28,403 bases of DNA from an uncultured Lysobacterales bacterium (lineage in GTDB: Bacteria > Pseudomonadota > Gammaproteobacteria > Xanthomonadales > SZUA-36): positions 1 to 28,403 of the forward strand of contig CALJWY010000118.1 of assembly GCA_937974465.1 (NCBI GenBank). The letters are read 5' to 3'. Below the pieces are notes generated by a model that saw only the letters and a list, made by a program, of their open reading frames with translations, did no database searches and had not been told where the DNA came from. A program made the translations under genes and the position numbers. Positions 7,765 to 17,111 of the stretch are shown piece by piece; the stretch's first letter is position 1; the number at the start of each line of letters is the position of its first letter.

Positions 7765-8961
7765 ATGTTTGAACATGTTAAGGCCATACCACCTGATCCG
7801 ATTCTCGGCTTGATCGCCGCCCATGCGGCCGATTCCAATCCAAAAAAAATCGACCTCGGCATAGGCGTCTACCGCGATGAGCAGGGCAACACACCCATGC
7901 TGGATTGCGTGGTCAAAGCTGAAAAGATATTGCTCGAGACACAGACTACCAAGACCTATCTTGGACCACCCGGTGTGGTCGGCTTCAACCAGGCTATCTC
8001 GGCGCTGATCCTGGGCGCGGACAACAGTGCGCTTCGCGAGGGCCGTGTACGGACAGTTCAGACACCCGGCGGTACCGGTGCCCTGAGGGTCGGCGCAGAC
8101 CTGATTCATACCGTCAGCCCCGAGACGGAAGTATGGGCCAGTGATCCCACCTGGGCCAACCACCTGGCCCTGTTTCCCGGTGCCGGCGTGACCTTGCACA
8201 GCTACCCTTATTACGATGCCGAAACCAGCAGCCTGAGATTTGAAGCAATGATCGAAGCGCTGCAGCAACGCGGACCGGGTGACATCGTGCTGTTTCACGC
8301 CTGTTGCCACAACCCCAGTGGCATCAGCCCCGACCCTGAACAATGGCAGGTCATCGCAGACACAGCCTCTGCGCGCGGATTCACACCGATGGTGGACATA
8401 GCCTACATGGGCCTGGAGCGCGGCGTAGAGGAAGACTGCCTGGCGATACGTTTATTCTCCGAACAATGCCCCGAACTGATCTTTGCCAGCTCGTGTTCCA
8501 AGAATTTTGCCATGTACCGTGAGCGTGCTGGCGCCATTACAGTGGTTGCAGAAGACAGCCAGAAGGCGGCCGCCCTTGAAAGCATCATTCACAACATCAC
8601 GCGCAAAAATTACTCCATGCCCCCGGCACATGGCCCGGCAGTGGTTGACATCATCCTGCATGACGATGCACTCAAGGCGCAGTGGCTGGCCGAGTTGAAA
8701 GTCATGAGAAACCGTATCAATGGACTGCGTAAAACCCTGTCTGAAAAGATCGCCGCCAGCGGCATCCAGAGGGATTTCTCCTTCATCGCGCGACAGTCGG
8801 GCATGTTCTCATTTATGGGTCTCAGCGTGGAACAGGTCCACCGCCTCCGCGATGAATTTGCAATTTACACGGTTAACTCCGCACGTGTGAACGTGGCCTC
8901 GTTTAATGAAAGCAACATGGATTATTTTATCGAGGCACTGGCCGCAGTTTTAGACGAATAA
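7765..8961 (+). CDS. Aspartate/aromatic amino acid aminotransferase (fold-type I, AspC/TyrB group)
   Basis: The protein is a PLP-dependent transaminase of 398 residues, the standard length of AspC/TyrB. Features are LGIGVYRDEQG at about 31-41 and TYLGPPGVVGF. CCHNPSG has the Asn that holds PLP. DIAYMG supplies Asp211 and Tyr214. Lys246 in SSCSKNFAMYRERAG is the PLP-binding lysine at the same number as in E. coli AspC, followed by the phosphate-binding Arg. It would move amino groups from Asp, Tyr or Phe to 2-oxoglutarate. The ATG at 7765 has no strong ribosome-binding site. The 208 bp in front contain several T-runs and no clear hairpin, so it probably has its own promoter. Aspartate versus tyrosine preference cannot be decided here. 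Confidence 0.88.
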   Translation: MFEHVKAIPPDPILGLIAAHAADSNPKKIDLGIGVYRDEQGNTPMLDCVVKAEKILLETQTTKTYLGPPGVVGFNQAISALILGADNSALREGRVRTVQTPGGTGALRVGADLIHTVSPETEVWASDPTWANHLALFPGAGVTLHSYPYYDAETSSLRFEAMIEALQQRGPGDIVLFHACCHNPSGISPDPEQWQVIADTASARGFTPMVDIAYMGLERGVEEDCLAIRLFSEQCPELIFASSCSKNFAMYRERAGAITVVAEDSQKAAALESIIHNITRKNYSMPPAHGPAVVDIILHDDALKAQWLAELKVMRNRINGLRKTLSEKIAASGIQRDFSFIARQSGMFSFMGLSVEQVHRLRDEFAIYTVNSARVNVASFNESNMDYFIEALAAVLDE

Positions 8962-8967
8962 ACCAGG

Positions 8968-8990
8968 AAACGGGGAATTTTACCCCGTTT
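8968..8990 (+). terminator. Hairpin terminator after the aminotransferase gene
   Basis: AAACGGGG (8968-8975) pairs perfectly with CCCCGTTT (8983-8990) around a 7-nt loop, directly after the stop codon at 8961. The symmetrical A/T ends would allow it to act on both strands between two converging genes. Confidence 0.65.
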
Positions 8991-9012
8991 AATCCAGTTG
9001 TTCAGACCGGTT

Positions 9013-9034
9013 TTGGGCTGGTTTTTTAGCCCAA
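9013..9034 (-). terminator. Second inverted repeat between converging genes, probably serving fabB
   Basis: TTGGGCT (9013-9019) pairs with AGCCCAA (9028-9034), and the stem extends outward with CGG/CCG and a 2-nt bulge. It sits 4 bp from the fabB stop on the minus strand. There is no long U-tract on the minus-strand side, so termination strength is uncertain. Confidence 0.4.
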
Positions 9035-9038
9035 CCGT

Positions 9039-10253
9039 TCAGGCCATTCGTTTAAACACGAGGCAGGAGTTGGTACCGCCAAAGCCAAAATTATTACTCA
9101 TCACCGTGGTCAGGTCGGGACTCTCCTTCGTCTCCCGTAAAACCGGAAAGTCTGCAGCCTGCGGATCAAGCTCATCAATATTCGCCGAACCTGCGACAAA
9201 ACCATTTTCCAGCATCAGCAGGCAATGAATGGCTTCCTGGACACCTGCAGCGCCAAGCGAGTGCCCACACAACGATTTGCTTGAGCTGAATGGCGGCACC
9301 GAATCCCCAAATACCGCGCGCATGGCTTTGAGCTCGGCAATGTCACCAACCGGCGTACTTGTGCCGTGGGTATTGATGTAATCAATCGGTGCGTCGACGG
9401 TCTCGATTGCCTGTTGCATGCATCGAATCGCACCTTCACCGGAAGGCGCCACCATGTTGTCACCATCGGAAGTCGCGCCATACCCGACAACCTCTGCATA
9501 AATTTTTGCGCCTCGGGCCCTGGCGTGCTCAAGCTCTTCAAGCACCAGCATGCCACCGCCGGCAGCGATGACGAAGCCATCACGCGCGGCATCATAAGCA
9601 CGTGAGGCAACCCCGGGGTTATCGTTGTATTTGGATGACAATGCGCCCATGGCGTCGAACATCATCGCCAGTGACCAGTGCTCTTCCTCACCACCACCGG
9701 CAAAGATCACGTCCTGCTTGCCCCATTGAATCTGTTCCATGGCAGCACCGATACAATGCGTACTGGTCGCGCAGGCTGATGTGATGGAATAATTCAGACC
9801 CTTGATACCAAAATGTGTCGACAGGCAAGCCGAAACCGTGCTGCTCATGGTGCGTGGCACCAGGTAAGGACCAACGCGGCGCACTCCTTTTGCCCTTAGC
9901 TTATCAGCGCCCTCCACGATGTTGGCACTGGATGCACCACCCGAACCGGCGATCAGGCCTGTGCGTGGATTTGAGACCTGTTCAGCATCAAGGCCTGCGT
10001 CATCAATGGCTTTTTGCAATGAAATATAGGCAAACGAGGCCGCATCCCCCATAAAGCGGAGGTGCTTGCGGTCAATGTGTTCACCCAGGTCAATTTCGAT
10101 GGAACCCGAAACATGGCTACGCAAGCCCATCTCTTTGAAGGTTTCATTGAAACTGATACCGGATTTACCTTCACGTAGGGACTTGATCACGGTTTCCTTG
10201 TCATGACCCAAGCAGGAAACCAGGCCCATTCCCGTTACAACAACACGTCGCAT
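9039..10253 (-). CDS. fabB: 3-oxoacyl-[acyl-carrier-protein] synthase I
   Basis: This is the condensing enzyme that elongates unsaturated acyl-ACP. It has 404 residues from the ATG at 10253, which has AGGAAG just upstream. A longer frame (start 10334) overlaps fabA and its extra 27 residues resemble nothing in the family. The thiolase-fold active site is complete: Cys161 (ITSACATSTHCIG), His296 (NTHGTSTPVGD) and His331 (CGHSLGAAG), offset by two from E. coli FabB C163/H298/H333. It lies 10 bp downstream of fabA, the usual fabA-fabB operon of gammaproteobacteria. FabB is favoured over FabF because of this linkage and the GGGEEEHWSLAMMFDAMGALS segment typical of FabB. Confidence 0.95.
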   Translation of the reverse strand: MRRVVVTGMGLVSCLGHDKETVIKSLREGKSGISFNETFKEMGLRSHVSGSIEIDLGEHIDRKHLRFMGDAASFAYISLQKAIDDAGLDAEQVSNPRTGLIAGSGGASSANIVEGADKLRAKGVRRVGPYLVPRTMSSTVSACLSTHFGIKGLNYSITSACATSTHCIGAAMEQIQWGKQDVIFAGGGEEEHWSLAMMFDAMGALSSKYNDNPGVASRAYDAARDGFVIAAGGGMLVLEELEHARARGAKIYAEVVGYGATSDGDNMVAPSGEGAIRCMQQAIETVDAPIDYINTHGTSTPVGDIAELKAMRAVFGDSVPPFSSSKSLCGHSLGAAGVQEAIHCLLMLENGFVAGSANIDELDPQAADFPVLRETKESPDLTTVMSNNFGFGGTNSCLVFKRMA

Positions 10254-10263
10254 GTAATTCTTC

Positions 10264-10791
10264 CTAAAAGCTGTCTGTGGAGAGGAACAAGCCAACGCGC
10301 AAATCGTCAGCCGTGTATATGGTTCGCCCGTCAACCTCTACAGTACCATCGGCAATGGCCATGCTCAGTTTGCGTGCGATGACTCTTTTCATATTTAAAG
10401 TATAGGTAACTTTTTTGGCGGTCGGCAGTACCTGGCCGGTAAATTTAACCTGGCCGGAGCCCAGCGCCCTGCCCTTACCCTTGCAGCCGATCCAGGACAG
10501 GAAAAAACCACTCAACTGCCACAGGGCGTCGAGGCCCAGGCAACCGGGCATGACCGGGTCGTCGATAAAATGGCAGGCAAAAAACCACAAATCCGGGTGG
10601 ATATCCAACTCTGCCTTGATATAGCCCTTGCCATGGGAACCACCATCATCGTTTATTTCCACGATGCGGTCGAACATCAACATATTGCCGGTGGGTAACT
10701 TGCCGGTTTCAGGTCCAAATAAGCCGCCTGTTCCACAAAGCTCCAGGTCGCTTCGAGAGTAAGAACTTTGTCTGTCTTCAGGTTTATTCAT
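10264..10791 (-). CDS. fabA: 3-hydroxydecanoyl-ACP dehydratase/isomerase
   Basis: FabA dehydrates 3-hydroxydecanoyl-ACP and isomerises trans-2- to cis-3-decenoyl-ACP, which commits the cell to unsaturated fatty acids. From the ATG at 10791 the protein has 175 residues (E. coli 172). An upstream ATG at 10824 would add 11 residues with no counterpart in E. coli. Neither start has a good ribosome-binding site. The catalytic residues His74 (FFACHFIDDPVMPG) and Asp88 (CLGLDALWQ) are present, offset by four from E. coli His70/Asp84. The C-terminus (IYTADDLRVGLF) is also typical. The gene is followed 10 bp later by fabB. An aldehyde dehydrogenase gene lies 80 bp upstream on the same strand. Confidence 0.95.
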   Translation of the reverse strand: MNKPEDRQSSYSRSDLELCGTGGLFGPETGKLPTGNMLMFDRIVEINDDGGSHGKGYIKAELDIHPDLWFFACHFIDDPVMPGCLGLDALWQLSGFFLSWIGCKGKGRALGSGQVKFTGQVLPTAKKVTYTLNMKRVIARKLSMAIADGTVEVDGRTIYTADDLRVGLFLSTDSF

Positions 10792-10871
10792 CTTTTTATT
10801 TTTGTCAGGCTCTGAGGAAAACATGAATTTTAATGGCTAACTGGTCAATATAGCCAGCGCGCGACCGAAAA

Positions 10872-12302
10872 TCAGGCAGATTGATAGCCATAAACCGACT
10901 TGGTCTCGAGAAATTCTTCAAACCCATGAAGCCCCCATTCCCGCCCATTACCGGAATGTTTATAACCGCCAAACGGGGCGAAATCATCCAGCGAGGCGTA
11001 GTTAATGTGCACCATTCCGGTGTGCAGGCGCGCGGCAACCGAGCGCGCCCGCTGCAGGTCTGACGAGTTCACATAGCCTGACAGGCCGTAGGGGCTGTCG
11101 TTGGCAATCCGGATCGCGTCGTCCTCATCCTGGTAGGGAAGTATCGACAGCACCGGGCCGAATATCTCCTCGCGCGCGATGACCATGTCATTGTCCACCT
11201 TCGAGAAAACCGTCGGTTTCACATAGAAACCGGTATCAAGGCCATCGGGGCGGCCAATGCCCCCTGCCACCAGGCATGCGCCCTCATCGATACCTTTCTG
11301 TATCAATCCCTGGATCTTGTCCCACTGAACCTTTGAAACCACGGGCCCGAGATGGGTGGTGGCGTCACGGGGATCGCCAACAACCGTGGAATTGGCCCTC
11401 GATGCAGCAATTGCCGCCGCCTCCGCCAAGCAGTCAGCTGGCACCAGCATTCGCGTAGGCGCATTACAGGACTGACCAGAATTGCTAAAACACATGTCCA
11501 CGCCCCTGGTCACCGTGGTCTCAAAATCTGTGTCATCGAGTAATATATTGGCAGACTTACCACCCAGTTCCTGGGCGACACGCTTGACGCCCACTGCGGC
11601 TTTTTGTGCGACGTCCACACCTGCGCGCGTGGAACCGGTAAAAGACACCATTGCAATATCGGGATGACTGCTGAGTGCGGTGCCGACCGTCGGTCCGTCG
11701 CCATTTACCAGGTTAAAGACACCGGCAGGAACCCCTGCCTCGTGCAGAATTTCAGCAAAAATCATGGCGTCGAATGGTGCGATTTCACTGGGTTTCAAAA
11801 CCATGGTACAACCCGCAGCCAACGCCGGCGCAACCTTGACCGCCACCTGGTTCATCGGCCAATTCCAGGGGGTAATCAGGGCGCAAGGGCCGATCGGTTC
11901 TTTTAGCAGGTGAGTAGTGCCGTGTGGCTCTTCAAAGCGGTAGGATTTCAGCACCTCAATGATCACCGCAAGGTGTTCCGGTCCACTGGCAGCCTGTGCG
12001 TCTCTGGCCAGCTTCCATGGTGCGCCCATCTCTTCCATGATCACGGTCGCAATCTCATCATGCCGGCGTGCAAATATGTCCAGAATATTTTGTAAAAGTT
12101 CGATGCGCTCTTTAACTGAGGTCTGTGCGAAACTGCCGGCTGCACGCCGGGCGGCCGCGACTGCTTGGTCGACGTCTTCACCAGAACACAGGCTGATGCG
12201 ACCGCAAGCTTTTTCAGTCGCCGGGTTGATCACATCGAGGGATCTCTGCTGAACCGGGTCAACCCATTGCCCGTCGATATAAAACTGCATCATGTTTCGC
12301 AT
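10872..12302 (-). CDS. NAD(P)-dependent aldehyde dehydrogenase family protein, substrate unknown
   Basis: This is a standard ALDH of 476 residues. The cofactor-binding region has ITPWNWPMN (about 143-151) and VLKPSEIAP. Glu245 in AQELGGKS is the general base and Cys279 in NSGQSCNAPTRM is the nucleophile. The FGGYKHSGNGREWG motif lies near the C-terminus. Several starts are possible (12302 and two Met codons just downstream), and none has a strong ribosome-binding site. It lies 25 bp after the M28 peptidase gene and 80 bp before fabA on the same strand, so a shared transcript is possible. The remembered closest patterns are broad-specificity ALDHs acting on aliphatic or 3-hydroxy aldehydes. 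No specific substrate can be assigned from the context, though branched-chain or fatty aldehyde oxidation is conceivable. Confidence 0.85.
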   Translation of the reverse strand: MRNMMQFYIDGQWVDPVQQRSLDVINPATEKACGRISLCSGEDVDQAVAAARRAAGSFAQTSVKERIELLQNILDIFARRHDEIATVIMEEMGAPWKLARDAQAASGPEHLAVIIEVLKSYRFEEPHGTTHLLKEPIGPCALITPWNWPMNQVAVKVAPALAAGCTMVLKPSEIAPFDAMIFAEILHEAGVPAGVFNLVNGDGPTVGTALSSHPDIAMVSFTGSTRAGVDVAQKAAVGVKRVAQELGGKSANILLDDTDFETTVTRGVDMCFSNSGQSCNAPTRMLVPADCLAEAAAIAASRANSTVVGDPRDATTHLGPVVSKVQWDKIQGLIQKGIDEGACLVAGGIGRPDGLDTGFYVKPTVFSKVDNDMVIAREEIFGPVLSILPYQDEDDAIRIANDSPYGLSGYVNSSDLQRARSVAARLHTGMVHINYASLDDFAPFGGYKHSGNGREWGLHGFEEFLETKSVYGYQSA

Positions 12303-12327
12303 CGCTGTGCCTCGTCTTGAAAGCGGT

Positions 12328-13827
12328 TCAATTAGCCTTTCCAGCCCTGGTTGTTTGCCTGAGTTCTTGCAGGCTCATGCCATTGACCCGGTCTATGACA
12401 TTCAGAAAGGCCCGGGTTGAGCGCTCCAGGCCTTCGGCTGGAACCAGTTCGGGGATATCCAGTGTCGTATGATAGATCACGTGATCGATGATATGAAAAC
12501 CCGGTGCCTGGCGTGTCAGCTTGGGTTTCGGATTCATCTCGGTGTAGATCGAAACACCATGCTCGCGAAGCGTGCGCTTGACCATTCCGATAAAACGTTC
12601 GCTGCCCATTGCGTTCCAGCGGAATGCGCCGATCGCGTTGGACGTCATCAGGTCATCGTTGTACCAGTAAAGTTGTGTTTGTGAAGGGTGCTCCAGGGTC
12701 AGGGCAATGGCGACATTATCCCAAGCATAATTCTGCTCGAACAGTTTGAGCCCCACCTCCCCGTGGTGATGGTCCGGAAACAGGAAAAAGACCAGTGAAC
12801 GGGGCCTTTGCTCAACCGGCTTGGCAGCATAGTGACGGGCAATCTCCAGGCCACTCGCGAGACCGGCAGCATTATCCATTGCCCCCTGAAAGAAGCCATC
12901 CGTATGCGCTGCAATAACGATCTCCTCGGTACCCGCCCCCGCTAACCTGGCCACCACATTGGCAGTCTGGACATTCGTGCGGATATCGATATCCAACTGC
13001 AAATGGACATCGACCCTGGCGCCGGAGCCCAATACGTCGCGTAAGGCAAAGCCCTCGTCCTGGTTGATGGTAACCAGTGGAATGCCATACTCCGCCGAGG
13101 GTGCGCCAAGCGGGTTAAAGCGGCCATTACCGGGAACGGCCATCACATTGATAATCATTGCAGCACCCGCCTCGGATGCCCGCAGATTGGCATTGAAAAT
13201 TCGTGCCCGCCGGCTTGCTGAGTGACTGCGCCCGCCGGGCACAAAGGTACTGTAAATCACGACAGCCTTGCCCTTGACTTCACGTCCCAGAAAATCCGGT
13301 TCGGCGCCAATACCCACCCAAACGGCTTCAGCCGTCAGGCCCGCTTCAGGGCTTGGCGAGGTTTCGCCAACAGGGAAAACAGAATCGAGTTTCACCGTCT
13401 TGCCATTGACCGTGTATGACGCGTTCCATTGACTGGGCGTCCAGTCCCGGGGAATGGTGAATGGCGTTTCTTCGATAACAAAACCGAGCCGTTTGAACTC
13501 CTGGGTCATCAACTCCATTGTCTGTGAGTCGTACACAGTACCCGGCAACCGGCCCCAGTACTGGTCACCATTTTTCTGGCTAGCCAGGGAAATCGCAGCG
13601 ATTTTCTGCACCCATCCCTTCATGCGCAAACCACTTACATCCGCATACACAGCCTGGGATTCACGCAACTGCCAGTCAGGATAATCAGCATCCGCAACAC
13701 CCAGAAGGGGCAGATCCCGGGGCAGGCCAAGGCCGTATGTCGATGGCTCATAAGTCTCGCTTGCCTGGCCAGCAGACAAGGCACACACAAATAAAAACGC
13801 GATTGCTGCGTTTGCAAATCTAATCAT
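12328..13827 (-). CDS. Secreted M28-family metallopeptidase with PA domain
   Basis: The 499-residue protein starts with a signal peptide (MIRFANAAIAFLFVCALSAGQA, likely cleaved near residue 22). A PA-like insert follows at about 160-290 (VKGKAVVIYS, RASEAGAAMIINV). The M28 zinc-peptidase domain covers about 290-490. Metal-binding candidates are His308 and Asp310 (AAHTDG), Asp318 (AMDNAAG), Glu357 (HHHGEVGL), Glu379 (LEHPS) and His453 (IYHTTLD). M28 enzymes normally have a Glu-Glu pair, with the first Glu as general base. Here that position is Gly356 after three histidines, and Glu379 stands where Asp is usual. It would act in the periplasm or outside the cell on peptides or another N-terminal substrate. 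It follows the Crp/Fnr gene by 20 bp. The family call is good, but activity is uncertain. Confidence 0.82.
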   Translation of the reverse strand: MIRFANAAIAFLFVCALSAGQASETYEPSTYGLGLPRDLPLLGVADADYPDWQLRESQAVYADVSGLRMKGWVQKIAAISLASQKNGDQYWGRLPGTVYDSQTMELMTQEFKRLGFVIEETPFTIPRDWTPSQWNASYTVNGKTVKLDSVFPVGETSPSPEAGLTAEAVWVGIGAEPDFLGREVKGKAVVIYSTFVPGGRSHSASRRARIFNANLRASEAGAAMIINVMAVPGNGRFNPLGAPSAEYGIPLVTINQDEGFALRDVLGSGARVDVHLQLDIDIRTNVQTANVVARLAGAGTEEIVIAAHTDGFFQGAMDNAAGLASGLEIARHYAAKPVEQRPRSLVFFLFPDHHHGEVGLKLFEQNYAWDNVAIALTLEHPSQTQLYWYNDDLMTSNAIGAFRWNAMGSERFIGMVKRTLREHGVSIYTEMNPKPKLTRQAPGFHIIDHVIYHTTLDIPELVPAEGLERSTRAFLNVIDRVNGMSLQELRQTTRAGKAN

Positions 13828-13847
13828 AATCAGGGTACCCGTTTAAA

Positions 13848-14546
13848 TTAAATTCTGGCTACAGTCAGCAGATCGCAATTACAGATGGATTGGAGCTTAT
13901 CCATATCCAGCAATTCGATCTCATGGCCCGAGGCACTGATGACACCCTCGCTCCTGAAATTGCTGATCAAACGGGAGACACTTTCGGGTGATGTGGATAT
14001 CAGGTCGGCAATTTCTTTCCTGGAAATTGTCAATGTAAACGGGTTGGACTCGTAAAAGGTAGTAGCCAAAAACACCAGTAGTTCAGAGAAGCGGCCATCG
14101 ATATGTTTTGTGGTCAGGGAAAACATCCTGTTGTAGGACTGGATCAGATCCTTGTCCAGAATCTCTATAACACCCTTCGCAAACTTTGAGTTCTCCAGTA
14201 CCAGGTCCCTGAAAAGACTAATATCTTTCAGGCATACCTCCACATCGGTCATGGCTTCCGCTGAGAAGGGGAAAACCGGCTCACCATACATAGCCTGGAT
14301 ACCAATAAACGATCCCGGCGTGGCTATACCCACCGTTATGACCTCTTCTCCATTTTCAAGATACAGCTTGGCGAAACCTTTTCTGAGGTAGAAGATATGC
14401 GACATGAGCATACCCTGCTTGGTCAGCAGTTCACCTTTCTTGAAACTCAATTCCAAACGCCGCTCATTAACTCTGCGGGTTTGCTCCTCCGTGAGCTGCT
14501 TGACGGGTTCAGACTTTAACTCGCAGTTTGTACAGTCGATTTTAAT
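13848..14546 (-). CDS. Crp/Fnr family transcriptional regulator; N-terminus probably begins at a non-standard start codon
   Basis: A cyclic-nucleotide-binding-type beta-roll (SFKKGELLTKQG, FYLRKGFAKLYLENGEE) is followed by a dimer helix and a winged helix-turn-helix (ISRKEIADLISTSPESVSRLISNFRSEG). The first conventional start is a TTG at 14456, giving 202 residues, but that begins in the middle of the first strand. The frame continues upstream to a TAG at about 14554, and the translated extension reads IDCTNCELKSEPVKQLTEEQ, which looks like the CxxC...LSxEE N-terminus of Bacteroidetes-type Crp/Fnr proteins. No ATG, GTG or TTG lies in that extension. An ATT at 14546, with AGGGG three bases upstream, is the best candidate and would give 232 residues. 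C-terminal CNC adds possible Fe-S or redox cysteines. Target genes are unknown; pruA is divergent and the M28 gene follows. Confidence 0.75.
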   Translation of the reverse strand: MKIDCTNCELKSEPVKQLTEEQTRRVNERRLELSFKKGELLTKQGMLMSHIFYLRKGFAKLYLENGEEVITVGIATPGSFIGIQAMYGEPVFPFSAEAMTDVEVCLKDISLFRDLVLENSKFAKGVIEILDKDLIQSYNRMFSLTTKHIDGRFSELLVFLATTFYESNPFTLTISRKEIADLISTSPESVSRLISNFRSEGVISASGHEIELLDMDKLQSICNCDLLTVARI

Positions 14547-14834
14547 GTGCCCCTATGTCTGCTCAATTCCCGGATTTTGTTAACAAAAAGTCTTCTCCGG
14601 GAAATAACGTATATTTGAGTCATTAACTGCTTATGATACTCGAATTCAATAACTTAGAGAACATGTGTTTGCAATTTAATCAACCTGAAGCGTTGCCGCG
14701 GGTGGTAGAGACCCTATTGCCCCTCAAACGCATTAAAAACCGGCGGTAACGTGTTCATGACAACTCAAATCACGGTAAAATATATGCAATCTCAATAGCT
14801 GCACGCAAACACACAAATTTCAAAAGGTGCCATC
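14547..14834. promoter_or_regulatory. Divergent regulatory region between the Crp/Fnr gene and pruA, with a 14-bp palindrome
   Basis: These 288 AT-rich bases carry no ORF of note and must contain both promoters. A perfect palindrome, TTTTGTTAACAAAA, occupies 14575-14588. A second, imperfect dyad-like stretch, TTGCAATTTAATCAA, lies near 14669-14683. It resembles an FNR half-site pair, but its spacing is one base too long for the consensus TTGATnnnnATCAA. The TAAAAT/TATATG boxes near 14776-14785 could be -10 elements for pruA. A Crp/Fnr site is plausible here, but none is proved by sequence alone. Confidence 0.35.
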
Positions 14835-16478
<1,644 letters not shown>

Positions 16479-16482
16479 GCGT

Positions 16483-16502
16483 AACCTGCTTTTAAACAGG
16501 TT
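16483..16502. terminator. Short shared hairpin between converging pruA and lrp genes
   Basis: AACCTG (16483-16488) pairs with CAGGTT (16497-16502) around CTTTTAAA, in the 23-bp gap between two converging genes. The last base touches the stop codon of the minus-strand gene. The stem is short and no clear T-run follows, so it is a weak candidate. Confidence 0.4.
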
Positions 16503-16981
16503 CAGAATTTGATTGGAACATTATTTTTGACCTTGACCTCCTGCATAACGACGTAGGTATGCGTTTCCCTCAAGTTCGCAATTGCAGCGAGGTCATGTCC
16601 AAGAAAGTCACGATAGGCCTGCATATCTGACGCGCGCACCTTGATCAGGTAATCGAATCCACCAGACACCATGTGGCATTCCTGAACCTGGTCAAGATCC
16701 ATGACCGCGCTGTTGAATTTTTCCAGGTCCTCGGTCGCCGTGCTGTGCAGCGTGACCTGGATAAAGGCCAGTAAGCCGGCATTGAGTTTGTAAGGGTTCA
16801 GGATGCCCACATACTTTTCGATATAGCCCTCCCGCTCAAGACGTTTAACCCGTTCAAGACAGGGTGGCGGACTCAGATGCACGCGCTCGGCCAGGTCAAC
16901 ATTGGTGATCCTGCCGTTATTTTGCAGAATTTCCAGTATCCGGTAATCGGTCCGGTCCAGGGGCTTTTTCTTCTTACTCAT
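16502..16981 (-). CDS. Lrp/AsnC family regulator, probable regulator of putA
   Basis: The protein has 159 residues with the Lrp/AsnC layout. A helix-turn-helix domain is at about 10-65 (DRTDYRILEILQNNGRITNVDLAERV, SPPPCLERVKRLE). An RAM domain is at about 75-150 (VQECHMVSGGFDYLIKVRASD, YRDFLGHDLAAIANLRETHTYVVMQEVK). The N-terminus is lysine-rich (MSKKKK). It is divergent from putA across 130 bp. In Agrobacterium, Rhodobacter and related bacteria an Lrp-type PutR/PutR-like protein activates putA in response to proline. This PutA lacks its own DNA-binding domain, so a separate regulator is expected, and this gene is the obvious candidate. The family call is firm; the target is inferred. Confidence 0.9.
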   Translation of the reverse strand: MSKKKKPLDRTDYRILEILQNNGRITNVDLAERVHLSPPPCLERVKRLEREGYIEKYVGILNPYKLNAGLLAFIQVTLHSTATEDLEKFNSAVMDLDQVQECHMVSGGFDYLIKVRASDMQAYRDFLGHDLAAIANLRETHTYVVMQEVKVKNNVPIKF

Positions 16982-16986
16982 AATTA

Positions 16987-16998
16987 TTTTAATTAAAA
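16987..16998. promoter_or_regulatory. AT palindrome in the lrp-putA divergent promoter region
   Basis: TTTTAATTAAAA is a perfect 12-bp palindrome just upstream of the Lrp-family start codon (16981). The whole 16982-17111 gap is very AT-rich, with A-tracts of the kind Lrp-family proteins favour. It would suit autoregulation and putA control. AT-rich palindromes of this size also arise by chance in such sequence. Confidence 0.3.
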
Positions 16999-17111
16999 AT
17001 AGACTTTAACAAAATTAAATAAAGTTTTTACACGATAATCCGCGAATAATATTACGCTAAATAGGCGAAAATATCAGCGCTTAAATCAGTTTATATTCAG
17101 CGGGAGCCACC

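Noticed and set aside
14669..14683. Possible FNR box TTGCAATTTAATCAA upstream of pruA
   Set aside because: The spacing is one base longer than the FNR consensus and the left half is only partial, so it is kept as a remark in the intergenic feature and not called a site.
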